Shown here piece after piece: positions 27,790 through 37,736 of a DNA stretch of 64,000 bases. The translations under genes and the position numbers were made by a program. Within the stretch, counting starts at the first letter, position 1; each line of letters begins with the position of its first letter. The notes beneath the pieces are model-generated. The model saw only the letters and a list, made by a program, of their open reading frames with translations, did not search any database and had not been told where the DNA came from. The stretch lies in contig CATNEN010000034.1 in NCBI GenBank assembly GCA_950097015.1, positions 1,626,501 through 1,690,500 on the forward strand, written 5' to 3'. This DNA is from Macrostomum hystrix. Taxonomy: Eukaryota > Platyhelminthes > Macrostomidae.

Positions 27790-30700
27790 AACTGTCACCT
27801 TTGCTGGCAGTGATGCTAGCTCCATGCTGATTTCCTGAGGCAGTCAAAGCCATGTCCTGGTGTTGTACACTGAGGCTGGCTCCTTCAGAAGAGGCTGCGA
27901 TTCCGACGCGACTGTCACCTCTGCTGGCAGTGATGCTAGCTCCATGCTGATTTCCTGAGGCAGTCAAAGCCATGTCCTGGTGTTGTACACTGAGGCTGGC
28001 TCCTTCAGAAGAGGCTGCGATTCCGACGCGACTGTCACCTCTGCTGGCAGTGATGCTAGCTCCATGCTGATTTCCTGAGGCAGTCAAAGCCATGTCCTGG
28101 TGTTGTACACTGAGGCTGGCTCCTTCAGAAGAGGCTGCGATTCCGACGCGACTGTCACCTCTGCTGGCAGTGATGCTAGCTCCATGCTGATTTCCTGAGG
28201 CAGTCAAAGCCATGTCCTGGTGTTGTACACTGAGGCTGGCTCCTTCAGAAGAGGCTGCGATTCCGACGCGACTGTCACCTCTGCTGGCAGTGATGCTAGC
28301 TCCATGCTGATTTCCTGAGGCAGTCAAAGCCATGTCCTGGTGTTGTACACTGAGGCTGGCTCCTTCAGAAGAGGCTGCGATTCCGACGCGACTGTCACCT
28401 CTGCTGGCAGTGATGCTAGCTCCATGCTGATTTCCTGAGGCAGTCAAAGCCATGTCCTGGTGTTGTACACTGAGGCTGGCTCCTTCAGAAGAGGCTGCGA
28501 TTCCGACGCGACTGTCACCTTTGCTGGCAGTGATGCTAGCTCCATGCTGATTTCCTGAGGCAGTCAAAGCCATGTCCTGGTGTTTGACCTGTATGGAGTC
28601 TTTCGAAAAGGAGAGGGTGTTCTTGCTATCACTGATTGTTAAAGCATCGTTGCTGATTGATGCTTTTGATTTTGCAAGTGTTTTTCTTGTCGATGTTTTG
28701 TTTTTCTTTTTATTGTTCTTTTTGTCTACTTTCTTCGTTATTCCCGTTGATTGTATCTTTAACTGTGCCTTGTTTTGCTGGTGCGCTGATTTGATTGATT
28801 TTCCGACAGCTCTTCTGACGCCTTCTATTCCAGTTTGAATTAATCTTCCCACACTTTTGCTGATGAGATCATTAAGTATTTTAATGACAGAATCGATTGC
28901 TGTTTCCTGTAATGCCTTTTTGAGTTCTTCTTTCATGTGGAGAAGAGTTTCTTGATTTATTATTTTTTTACTTGATACGTCTAAAGTTTGTTCAAACATC
29001 TTTTTGTATTCTTTGGTCTGCAGCTTTGCATCAACTTTTTGTACAACATCAGTCACGGCGTTGCTTATCTGTGCTGCATGCACTCCAATCGCTGTTGCGT
29101 TGACAGCTACATCAGCTATTTTGATTATGGTAGTTAGACTTTTCAATGCCTTTTCGCTGAAATCATTTCTAAACAGGCTTAGTTTTGCATTCAAGGCATT
29201 AATCACCTTGTCGATTTTTTCAGCGTCTTGAAAAGTCTTTTGGGCAGCGTCAACCAGCAATGTCTGCATTATTTCCAAAACTTGAGCTTGTGATTCTTTC
29301 GAAAGTAGAGCGAAGTCGCAAGTGTCATTCTGGCTGGTTTCCTGGTTCATTTTTAGACACAAAGGAGCGGTAACTCGCAGCAATATCTCATTCAGCCGTC
29401 CATCTTCAACTTCCGATTCGCACTTTTTTATAATGTCTTTGCGCAAGCTCTCCTTCAATTTCTCTATTAACTCCTTAAGAGCTTTCTTCTGCAGTGCGTC
29501 AAGGGCAGTGTTGACAAAAAACTGTGTAATTGGATTTTCCATTATAGTTTTTATGACACGAACGGCATTTGGCCCAATCAGCTTGTTGATCGCTGATCCA
29601 ACCGTAGAATAGCACTTTGACATTATTTTGCCTGCCTTCTGTGCCACGCTGGAACCTATCGCCGTTGATGACTTGAGATAGCCTAGCACTTTTCCAAAGC
29701 CAAATGTGAGCACAGAGATACCAATGTTCATTGCCTTGTTTTTTAGCCATGATTTGGTGTCAAACTCGCCCTGAAGCACGCCCATAACGCCTGCAATGAG
29801 GTCGTTGAATCCCTCGGACACAAAGTATTGTCCGACGTTTACTAATCCAACGTATGACAGAGCGCTTCCAAGTGCGATTTCAACGATTCCAATAATTGCA
29901 ACTGCAAGTGCGATTCCGTACTCTGGCTTCTTCTTCACATCAAAGAACCTCACGTGACCAAGCTGGTATAGCGATCTCAGCTCATCACTTTTTATGCCAT
30001 CGGGATCATTCTCGATGTCTCTAATGCAGGTGCTAGTGGCAATAACCTCCTCCTCTGCTCGTCGGTGTTCTTCCAGTTTTTTTAGATTTTCCTCAAGTTT
30101 GGCTTTGTACTTATTCAATATTTCGAGTCTTGCACTGCACTGCAAAAACAAATGATTTCTTTCATCTGTGGTCGAACTATCCTGTCGAGTCTCATTTTGA
30201 AACCTTGATCCCGAGTATAATTGTGTCCACATCGTATGGGTCAACCAGGTTTCCTCTATTCTAGTCTTGGCTTCTTTTAAGTCATTCATAACGTCATTTA
30301 GGTCACAGTTGCCCTTTTTTATTTTTGCGTAAGCGCGATTGTAGTACGCGATAGATGACCAGGACTCATTTATTTTGATAGCTCTTGTGAAAAGACCGAT
30401 GGCGCGGTCAAAGTTTCCATGCCGTATATTCTTTTCAGCAAGTTTCAGGGCCTGGAATGGGCTGATTGAACGGTCAGCATCGATATCTGCTTTGGCCTCG
30501 TCGAACATTTTTTCAACATTTCGATTGCAAACAAGAGTTCTCTCTATACTGTAATCGGTCTCGTGTTGTAAGGTTTTCTTGAGATACATTCCCCAAATTT
30601 CCTTGATACAATCTAGTTTTAGCTTAAGGTCAACGTCTTCCTTAATGCATTGATAGTACTCTGAGAGCAAAGCACAGAAACTTCTAAATAGGCTTTCCTT

Positions 30701-33700
30701 AAAGTGAACCTCATGCAAGGCATAGTTCTTATGATTCTCAAGCTCTCGCATGCTGGCCTCTCGCCTTTCCTCTTTTATCTCTTGCACCGACTCGCAGTCG
30801 GCAAAGTCGGCACTCATGGTCTCTTTGCTCAGCAGCAGTGTGGCAGATCCTCGCTGACCATTGCGACCACTGCGGCCAAAGACTTGCTCTTCTACTCGCT
30901 GGTTCAGCGGCAGAAAAGTAACCAGTACGTGCAGCCCTCCAGCCTTCTCTGCTGAGTCACTCACTTCGATATCCGTGCCCCTTCCGGCAAGGTTTGTCGC
31001 CACCACCACGTCGCCTGGTTCGACAATCAACTCCGATTCTGTGTCTTCATTTGTGACATACTTCCTCGTATTTGCAGCCGGACAACGGTCAATCACTTCC
31101 TCGTAGATTTTGTTTGCACGGTTGATGTCTTCGCATACAATAAGCGTTGGTCTGCTGCTCTCCTTGACTATTAATTGACACAGCTTGGATACGCATTGGG
31201 CATCAGTATCAGTAACAATGCCCGGATTCTCAAACAACCGACGCTGCCTAAAAGGAGGAATGTAGTTCATTCGCACTTTGTACGTTTCGCGCATGAATTG
31301 CTTCTCATGATCTTCTCCGAGTGTCCCCGACACGCCAAACACGGAGTGACGGTAGCGACGGAAGAAGGCTAAATTAGACAAGAAATTGGTTTCCAGACCA
31401 AGAGGTCGCATCTGCAAGCTGTGCTTCAGTTGAAGAAACTGCTGCAGACCGTCACTCCAACGCATGTTCTCTTGCACTACGCCAGTATGCCGAAAGTCCA
31501 CAGGCACCGCGTCACCATCTTTGACCAGATAGTCCCGTCCCGGCTGCAACACACCCGCAGTCAGAGCACTGTTAATCCACACGTCTAGCATATCATCAAT
31601 GAACTGGTTCAGGTGCTTCGGCATCGGCAACAGGGCTTCCTTTTTTCTTTCATCTTCTGCTTCTTTTGCGGTACTCTCTGGATCTTTATCCTTGAGTGTG
31701 GTGCTGTAGGTTATTCTCGCCTGGATGTCCTCCTTCTTTCTTTGCCTGAACTCGGGAAGATCAGAATAAAGCAGTCTGCAAATTCCGCTCTCTGAAACTA
31801 GAAGGTGTGCATTAGAGGCTGAAACTAGTCGCTCCAGTTCAATCTCTTGATTCCTGGGTGTGTACAAATTAAATTTTGGGAAATTTTCATTCAGTTTTTC
31901 CACTTCACTTAGAATGGCAACGGTCCGTCCAATATTGAATTCGCTTAAATCAACTGGAATTGCTTCCTGAGATAAAAAGCTGCTCTTTTCTGCTGAGGTA
32001 ATAATTTGCCTTTGGACTAATAGCTCAGCCACAGATTGCAACTCTTCCAATGACAAAAACTCTTTTATTAGGTACGGGAAGGTTATAGGCTGCTCCGCCA
32101 CCATTTCGCCGCCATGAGCTGTGTTCAAAACCTGGCAGCCCAGTGTTGCTCGAAAGATAGTAGGAAAGATAGGGTCCAGCATCTTCATGTCCCCCGCCTC
32201 CTGAGCCAGGTACGTCAACTGAACTCCCTGATCCAATAACAGTGAGTCGACTTCATCCACAATTATCGAGTCGCAACCTCGTGAGCCTCGAATTTCCTTA
32301 AACTGGAACTCTTGTCGCAGGATATCGCCAGCAAAGGAAGACACTGTGCCATATACAATTTTTGCTTCATAGCACTGCTTCGGCTTCTCGTGATTTATGT
32401 TGCAATCGGCTAGGAAGCCACATTTTTTGTAAAATTCGGTCCACGCTTTAAAATCTCTTTGCGCTAAGACTTCAGATGGCGCAACGATGTCGACCGACTT
32501 CTCTCCAAGACGCAGGAGTCCCACGGCTACCATAGCAACGATGCATGACTTTCCTTCTCCCGTCATAATTTGCAGAATCTGTCCCATTCTGTCCGTTTCG
32601 TTTGCTGTCTTTGCTGTCGACGCTTCGAGTAGAGCTGCTGCACTAAATATCTGTGTGTGCCTCGGTGTGTAGCCCTTGCACTTTTTCACGGCTTTACAAA
32701 GGCTAACTAGAACATTCGTGATATTCTGCTCAATATTTTTATTTCTTTGAGTCTCTTCACTTTCTCTACTGCGTATTTTTAGTTTCTTAGCTTTGTCGAT
32801 TATATTTTTTGCCATCCTTTGAACAGCAAATTTTTCAAGCTCTTTTAGAACTTCGTTTACAATTATCTGTAGTCTGACTATTCTATTATTATCGAACTCT
32901 CCAGTGAGCTTTATTTCATTCAGCAGCTGCTCCAGCGTTTTGTCCGACTTTTTCTCCGTCTTGAGACTCTCAACCGCGTCCTCTATAGATGCATTGACGG
33001 TGTTCAGAACGATCTCGCTATGGCAGCCGCTTAGTACTATCATCTTAATAAACTCTCGAACTGTCTCTGGCCTCTGTTTTGTCGATTGAATGGTCTGCAT
33101 TAGTTTTAGCTTAGCTTCACTGTTCCAATGTGAAACAGAGGTTATTAGCTCAACTACACAATCTGTATCTGACTTTGAGTCGAGTTTATCTGAGACTCCC
33201 GCGCTATTCAGCATAGTGCTTATGACAGAATGTAGAGTTCTGAAGCTCACTGCTTCGCTCGGCTTAACTGGCCATAAGAGCACGATATCTTCTGCCACCA
33301 CTAGCAGTTTCAACAAGATTTTCGCCGCTGGGCTCATGTCTTCACTAGCTGCCTCCTGCAGCAAGCAGTCCAGACATGCCAAAGTTCTTAGTGAGCTTAG
33401 AAAATCGAGCTCAAGCTCGCTGCCTCTCTCCCCAACTCCTCGCCCTTGTGTCAGCTGATGAAGATTTAATAAAAGGAGACCGTAGTCGATTACGTCGATT
33501 GTTACTCCAGGAAGGCATTTTTTGAGAATTAGCTGATCGGCAGCTTCAAGAATATAGTTGGCGGTTTCGTCCTCGTCATCAGCGGACATCAGGCTTAGAA
33601 GAATCTGGCGTCGGGATTGCTCCCTTTCTAAGAAAGGTCTGTGGTTTTGGGACTTCCAACTGTCAGCAAGAAGGTCAAGAAAGCCTTCGAATGAATCAGG

Positions 33701-35083
33701 GGCCATAGCATTAATACTCGTAGTAGTTGCTAAAACAGCTTTTGTTGCCGAACTGTCATTGTGTGCCGTGTGCAGTCTTGCTAAAATGTAAGCTAATTCT
33801 TCTTGAATGTCTTCGTTCGTGCTGTCTGGGGCATCGCATTGTGCATTTTTGTCGCTTAACTGCGGGGCTGTATAGCCGCTCATGGTCTTGCCTCGTAGGT
33901 GTTGCACAGAGTTGCGCTCAGCAGTATGAGAACTCCGCATGGTCCTTGCCTTCTCTCTCTCCAGCTGTGTGGCCACTTCACACCTAAGCTGAGTTGTCTT
34001 TCTCAGAGTCTCGGAGGCTAGTTTCTGTTGCTCCCTCTGCCTGCGCTGTTCTTCTATTTTCTTGCTGATTTCCGCTTCCCTCTCTGCCAGTTCGGATTCC
34101 AGCTGCGTTCTTCCCTGTTCAATTTCTTGCTGTTGGGAGAGCAACTTCTGCTTCATCTCTTCAGCGAGCTGGTTCATAGCTCGCTGTTTTTCTGTAATTT
34201 CCTTCTCAAATCGATGTTTTCTCTCCTGAAACTGTGCATCCAGGCGAGCCCTATGGTCCTGAGCTTCCAGTTTGAGGCTTTCAATCTTGGCACTCATTTC
34301 GGCCTCGATTCGTTTCTTCTGCTCCTCAAAATTTTCCAGTCTTCTTTTTCGAGCCTCATCAGCCTCCATTTGCTCCAGTGTCAAGTCGCGCTGTGTCTCT
34401 TGTTTCCAATTGGCTTTCCGCGTTTGCAGCTCGGAAAATAGTTCCGATCGGCGGTCCTCTTGAGCGGAGGCATTGGCTTTCATTCTATCTTTTCTTTCTT
34501 GCCTTTGTTTCTCGCATCGCCCGTTGAATTCGTTCTGCCTTTGTTTCCAGCTTGCTAATTCCCGGCGTCTCTGATCGTTGATTCTTTCCCAATTCTGTCT
34601 GCATTGGTCTAGCACCTGATTGTGCTGCCGCTTCTGCTCTTCCAGCTTTTGTCGGTCGAACAGGGACTCCCCCCGGTTAGCCTGCTTCAGCTGCTCCCTT
34701 ACTCCTTCCAATTTCTGCTCCCGTTCGCGGCGCTTTCGGGCGGCAAACATTTCCTTGGTCTCATACTTGTACTCGCCTAATTTTTTACCATCGTAATGCA
34801 GATGAATGACGCCTTCTGACTGCGTGAACAAGCGCCATTCCTTGTTTCTTATTCCATTGCACCAGGATTTCAAGTCGCAGCTTTCAACTGTATCACTTTT
34901 ATTATGCTTTCCATGCTTGAAAAAGATGTCTACTGGTAGGCCCTTATAGTCATAGTGGGTTGACCTTCCCGGTGACAAATTTATGATTTCGGATCCGGCG
35001 CCAGTACGGATAACCATGTACTTTGCCGCAACGCTCCAGTGCTCTTCTGTGTCGTTGCTAAGCTTGCTTCCTGTGTTGCCCAT
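27764..35083 (-). CDS. SecA-type motor protein with coiled coil, TPR, hydrophobic block and C-terminal 40-aa repeats (literal frame, frameshifted end)
   Basis: This is an intronless frame of 2439 codons from the ATG at 35083. The frame is open 12 codons further upstream, but only to a GTG, so I use the ATG. Residues (from the ATG) are as follows. About 1-115 form an unrecognised globular N-terminus. About 110-385 are a highly charged Glu/Arg/Lys coiled coil. A SecA DEAD-like motor has Walker A TGEGKS (841-846) and Walker B DEVD (943-946). Its second motor half has ATNLAGRGTD (1362-1371) and an arginine-finger motif QVFGRSGRNGQRG (1400-1412). A TPR-like helix pair lies at about 1543-1593, and a long Ala/Gly/Ile/Val-rich hydrophobic stretch starts at about 1722. 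A Lys/Asn-rich linker precedes the 40-aa repeats, which start at about 2167. In bacteria SecA drives protein export. SecA-motor proteins also occur in some eukaryotic genomes, where their role is unknown to me. The stop at 27764 is caused by a 1-bp insertion inside the repeats, so this end is probably not real. Confidence 0.88.
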   Translation of the reverse strand: MGNTGSKLSNDTEEHWSVAAKYMVIRTGAGSEIINLSPGRSTHYDYKGLPVDIFFKHGKHNKSDTVESCDLKSWCNGIRNKEWRLFTQSEGVIHLHYDGKKLGEYKYETKEMFAARKRREREQKLEGVREQLKQANRGESLFDRQKLEEQKRQHNQVLDQCRQNWERINDQRRRELASWKQRQNEFNGRCEKQRQERKDRMKANASAQEDRRSELFSELQTRKANWKQETQRDLTLEQMEADEARKRRLENFEEQKKRIEAEMSAKIESLKLEAQDHRARLDAQFQERKHRFEKEITEKQRAMNQLAEEMKQKLLSQQQEIEQGRTQLESELAEREAEISKKIEEQRRQREQQKLASETLRKTTQLRCEVATQLEREKARTMRSSHTAERNSVQHLRGKTMSGYTAPQLSDKNAQCDAPDSTNEDIQEELAYILARLHTAHNDSSATKAVLATTTSINAMAPDSFEGFLDLLADSWKSQNHRPFLEREQSRRQILLSLMSADDEDETANYILEAADQLILKKCLPGVTIDVIDYGLLLLNLHQLTQGRGVGERGSELELDFLSSLRTLACLDCLLQEAASEDMSPAAKILLKLLVVAEDIVLLWPVKPSEAVSFRTLHSVISTMLNSAGVSDKLDSKSDTDCVVELITSVSHWNSEAKLKLMQTIQSTKQRPETVREFIKMIVLSGCHSEIVLNTVNASIEDAVESLKTEKKSDKTLEQLLNEIKLTGEFDNNRIVRLQIIVNEVLKELEKFAVQRMAKNIIDKAKKLKIRSRESEETQRNKNIEQNITNVLVSLCKAVKKCKGYTPRHTQIFSAAALLEASTAKTANETDRMGQILQIMTGEGKSCIVAMVAVGLLRLGEKSVDIVAPSEVLAQRDFKAWTEFYKKCGFLADCNINHEKPKQCYEAKIVYGTVSSFAGDILRQEFQFKEIRGSRGCDSIIVDEVDSLLLDQGVQLTYLAQEAGDMKMLDPIFPTIFRATLGCQVLNTAHGGEMVAEQPITFPYLIKEFLSLEELQSVAELLVQRQIITSAEKSSFLSQEAIPVDLSEFNIGRTVAILSEVEKLNENFPKFNLYTPRNQEIELERLVSASNAHLLVSESGICRLLYSDLPEFRQRKKEDIQARITYSTTLKDKDPESTAKEAEDERKKEALLPMPKHLNQFIDDMLDVWINSALTAGVLQPGRDYLVKDGDAVPVDFRHTGVVQENMRWSDGLQQFLQLKHSLQMRPLGLETNFLSNLAFFRRYRHSVFGVSGTLGEDHEKQFMRETYKVRMNYIPPFRQRRLFENPGIVTDTDAQCVSKLCQLIVKESSRPTLIVCEDINRANKIYEEVIDRCPAANTRKYVTNEDTESELIVEPGDVVVATNLAGRGTDIEVSDSAEKAGGLHVLVTFLPLNQRVEEQVFGRSGRNGQRGSATLLLSKETMSADFADCESVQEIKEERREASMRELENHKNYALHEVHFKESLFRSFCALLSEYYQCIKEDVDLKLKLDCIKEIWGMYLKKTLQHETDYSIERTLVCNRNVEKMFDEAKADIDADRSISPFQALKLAEKNIRHGNFDRAIGLFTRAIKINESWSSIAYYNRAYAKIKKGNCDLNDVMNDLKEAKTRIEETWLTHTMWTQLYSGSRFQNETRQDSSTTDERNHLFLQCSARLEILNKYKAKLEENLKKLEEHRRAEEEVIATSTCIRDIENDPDGIKSDELRSLYQLGHVRFFDVKKKPEYGIALAVAIIGIVEIALGSALSYVGLVNVGQYFVSEGFNDLIAGVMGVLQGEFDTKSWLKNKAMNIGISVLTFGFGKVLGYLKSSTAIGSSVAQKAGKIMSKCYSTVGSAINKLIGPNAVRVIKTIMENPITQFFVNTALDALQKKALKELIEKLKESLRKDIIKKCESEVEDGRLNEILLRVTAPLCLKMNQETSQNDTCDFALLSKESQAQVLEIMQTLLVDAAQKTFQDAEKIDKVINALNAKLSLFRNDFSEKALKSLTTIIKIADVAVNATAIGVHAAQISNAVTDVVQKVDAKLQTKEYKKMFEQTLDVSSKKIINQETLLHMKEELKKALQETAIDSVIKILNDLISKSVGRLIQTGIEGVRRAVGKSIKSAHQQNKAQLKIQSTGITKKVDKKNNKKKNKTSTRKTLAKSKASISNDALTISDSKNTLSFSKDSIQVKHQDMALTASGNQHGASITASKGDSRVGIAASSEGASLSVQHQDMALTASGNQHGASITASRGDSRVGIAASSEGASLSVQHQDMALTASGNQHGASITASRGDSRVGIAASSEGASLSVQHQDMALTASGNQHGASITASRGDSRVGIAASSEGASLSVQHQDMALTASGNQHGASITASRGDSRVGIAASSEGASLSVQHQDMALTASGNQHGASITASRGDSRVGIAASSEGASLSVQHQDMALTASGNQHGASITASKGDSSRRNRSLF
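27790..27791 (-). other. 1-bp insertion that breaks the repeat frame
   Basis: All other units read gcgactgtc or gcaactgtc here. This unit reads gcgaactgtc, one extra A. On the minus strand the reading changes from DSRVG to DSSRRNRSLF and then stops at 27764-27766. It is the only length change seen among about 238 units. Confidence 0.95.
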
Positions 35084-35119
35084 CTGTGATTTAGAAATCC
35101 TGTCAAAGAATAGCAACAC

Positions 35120-35281
35120 GGTCTTAGCTACGGCTGCATTGGGAAAAGCTATTTAAAAACCTTTTAAACCTGTACGGAAACGTAGTTTAAAATGGACTTC
35201 AAGTCAAGAGAAATAAGGTCCACCATCCAATCAAATGACCGAAACCAGCTCATTATCCCTGGCGATGGTCCCCAAATCAAT
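35120..35281 (-). promoter_or_regulatory. 5' flank of the SecA-like gene
   Basis: On the minus strand the ATG at 35083 directly follows TTTCTAAATCACAG, and a second pyrimidine-rich ...TTCTTTGACAG lies 15 bases further up. Both look like 3' splice sites, which would suit a 5'-UTR intron or spliced-leader addition. T/A-rich words (TTTAAAAG, TTTTTAAATAG) occur at 35148-35170. No clear core promoter can be fixed from sequence alone. Confidence 0.3.
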
Positions 35282-36880
35282 GGTGACACAATGAAATCCA
35301 TGGTGGCACAATCAAATCCGTGGTGGCGCAATCAAATCCATGGTGGCACAATCCAATCCATGGTTGCACAATCAAATCCATAGTTGCACAATCAAATCCA
35401 TGGTGGCACCCCATTATACATGGTTGCACAATCAAATCCATGGCTGCACAATCAAATCCATGGTTGCACAATCAAATCCATGGTTGCACAATCAAATCCA
35501 TGGCTGCACAATCAAATCCATGGTTGCACAATCAAATCCATGGTTGCACAATCAAATCCATGGTTGCACAATCAAATCCATGGTTGCACAATCAAATCCA
35601 TGGTTGCACAATCAAATCCATGGTTGCACGGTCATCGATGGTGGCACGGTCATCCATGGTGGCACAGTCGAATCCATGGTTGCACAGAAAAATCTATGGG
35701 GGCAACCCCATTATACAAAACATGCACAGTCAAATCCAATGTTGCACAGTCGAATCCATGGTTGCACAATCAAATACATGGTTGCACAGTCAAATCCATG
35801 GTTGCACAATCCAATCCATGGTTGCACAATCAAATCCATGGTTGCATAATAAAATCCATGGTGGCACCCCATTATACATGGTTGCACAATCAAATCCATG
35901 GTGGCACCCCATTATACATGGTTGCACAATCAAATCCATGGTGGCACCCCATTATACATGATTGCACAATCAAATCCATGGTGGCACCCCATTATACATG
36001 GTTGCACAATCAAATCCATGGTGGCACCCCATTATACATGGTTGCACAATCAAATCCATGGTGGCACCGCATTATACGTGATTGCACAATCACATCCATA
36101 GTGGCACCCCATTATACATGGTTGCACAATCAAAACCAATTGTTGCACAATCAAATCCATGGTGGCACCCCATTATACATGGTTGTACAATGAAATCCAT
36201 AGGGCACCCCATTATACATGGTTGCCACAATCAAATCCATGGTGGCACCCCATTATACATGGTTGCACAATCAAATCCATGGGGGCACCCCGTTATACAT
36301 GGTTGCACAATCAAATCTATGGCTGCACAATCAAATCCATGGTTGCACAATCAAATCCATGGTTGCACAATCAAATCTATGGCTGCACAATCAAATCCAT
36401 GGTTGCACAATCAAATCCATGGTTGCACAATCAAATCCATGGGGGCACCCCATTATACATGGTTGCACAATCAAATCCATGGGGGCACCCCATTATACAT
36501 GGTTGCACAATCAAATCCATGGGGGCACCCCATTATACATGATTGCACAATAAAATCCATGGGGGCACCCCATTATACATGGTTGCACAATCAAATCCAT
36601 GGGGGCACCCCATTATACATGGTTGCACAATCAAATCCATGGGGGCACCCCATTATACATGGTTGCACAATCAAATCCATGGGGGCACCCCATTATACAT
36701 GGTTGCACAATCAAATCCATGGGGGCACCCCATTATACATGGTTGCACAATCAAATCCATGGGGGCACCCCATTATACATGGTTGCACAATCAAATCCAT
36801 GGCGGCACCCCATTATACATGGTTGCACAATCAAATCTATGGCTGCACAATCAAATCCATGGTGGCACCCCAATGAAGGA
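35282..36880. repeat. 20/40-bp satellite
   Basis: A 20-bp unit (ggttgcacaatcaaatccat) is repeated in tandem. From about 35840 it mostly alternates with a second 20-bp half (ggtggcaccccattatacat) to give a 40-bp composite unit. Because 20 is not a multiple of 3 and the unit lacks stops, all plus frames stay open for long stretches. There is no sign of a real gene. Confidence 0.95.
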
Positions 36881-37736
36881 CAGTTTTCCATTCCCAATGA
36901 CGTAAGCTCGAACACACATGTTTCTTAGAAAAAACCGTTTTCTTTAATTTGTTGCCTATGGTCCGTCTTTTGGATTTTTTACTTGCGCAAGTCAAATAAA
37001 CTCCGTATTTTAAACGTGAATTATATATAAAATAATGAGCTTATTCAATTCACACTCCCAGTATTAAATGACGCAATCTTACCAGCGAGATGAGCATGAG
37101 AATGTCACAGGAGGTAATCATCACACTTGATCTGGACATGAAAGAATGAATTTTGTTTCTGTTGTTTATTTAGTTTAGCTTAGCTTAGTTTTTTTGTAAA
37201 ACTTCTGAACATAAATAGGCCAGCGCCTATGCGTACATTGCTTCGTAAGCGCTATTTTTGCCGTAGGAGCTTTTTCCGGGCCTTGACTTTCAGCTAATTT
37301 CATTCGACTAACAAAGGGATAGAAAAGGGAACTTCGCTTCTTATATTTGTGTACACTTGTGGGCATGAGAAATTGCTGGTACAGCTATTTCGCGCTCCGG
37401 GGGCCTAATTCTATTTTTCGTCACTCCTGCTTTGCACGTTGCTTGCACGCTTTTTACTAAGTAAATGAGATAATAAATGTCTCGCTTTTGGAGCGATAAT
37501 ATACACTAACCATTTACTGAGCAAAAAGGGAACTTCATATCAGGATAGGAGTCTGCACATCTCTTGTTTTCTGTTCGTTTTATTCTGCCTTCCAGCTTTT
37601 GGAGTTCACATGATTTGTTTTAAGTAATACATGACTAATCAGGCACTTTAAGTACAATTATGCATAGACATTTTTTCGACGCTTTGCAGGCTTTGAAAAT
37701 AAATTCGAGTCGACGAAATTGTGTTTATTCGGCTGG
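36881..37736. other. Unique AT-rich spacer
   Basis: No gene, RNA or element recognised. A 63-codon minus frame at 37175-37366 has no recognisable similarity and is probably chance. Confidence 0.5.

Larger units (their letters stand above)
1..28584 (-). repeat. 120-bp coding tandem array, about 238 units
   Basis: A 120-bp unit repeats head to tail without a break from the left edge to 28584. It encodes 40 residues per unit on the minus strand (ASGNQHGASITASRGDSR..., ending ...SVQHQDMALT). Units are nearly identical and differ at a few recurring positions: AGA/AAA (RGD or KGD), CGC/TGC (DSR or DSC), GCA/GGA (GIAA or GIGA), AGC ATC/AGA CTC (ASI or ARL), GCC/CCC, and rare changes such as CTC CGT in place of CTC AGT. 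No variant makes a stop in the coding frame. Variant combinations recur in blocks, which shows a higher-order structure. The array continues beyond the window. Confidence 0.97.

Noticed and set aside
1-28584. CRISPR array
   Set aside because: Units are contiguous with no spacers and encode protein; the context is eukaryotic.
28572-34463. Plus-strand frames of 60-137 codons opposite the SecA-like gene
   Set aside because: Antisense shadows of a long, well-supported coding sequence.
28585-35083. Bacterial contamination as the source of the SecA-like gene
   Set aside because: The gene is continuous with eukaryotic sequence on the right, has a long coiled coil and eukaryote-like 3' splice sites before the ATG, and no operon neighbours.
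35320-36928. Long plus-strand open frames (repeated VAQSNPWLHNQIHGC)
   Set aside because: They come from a stop-free 20-bp unit read in three frames; several overlapping frames are open at once, and no start, splice or codon signal stands out.
37175-37366. 63-codon minus-strand gene
   Set aside because: No recognisable domain, signal or context; length is within chance.
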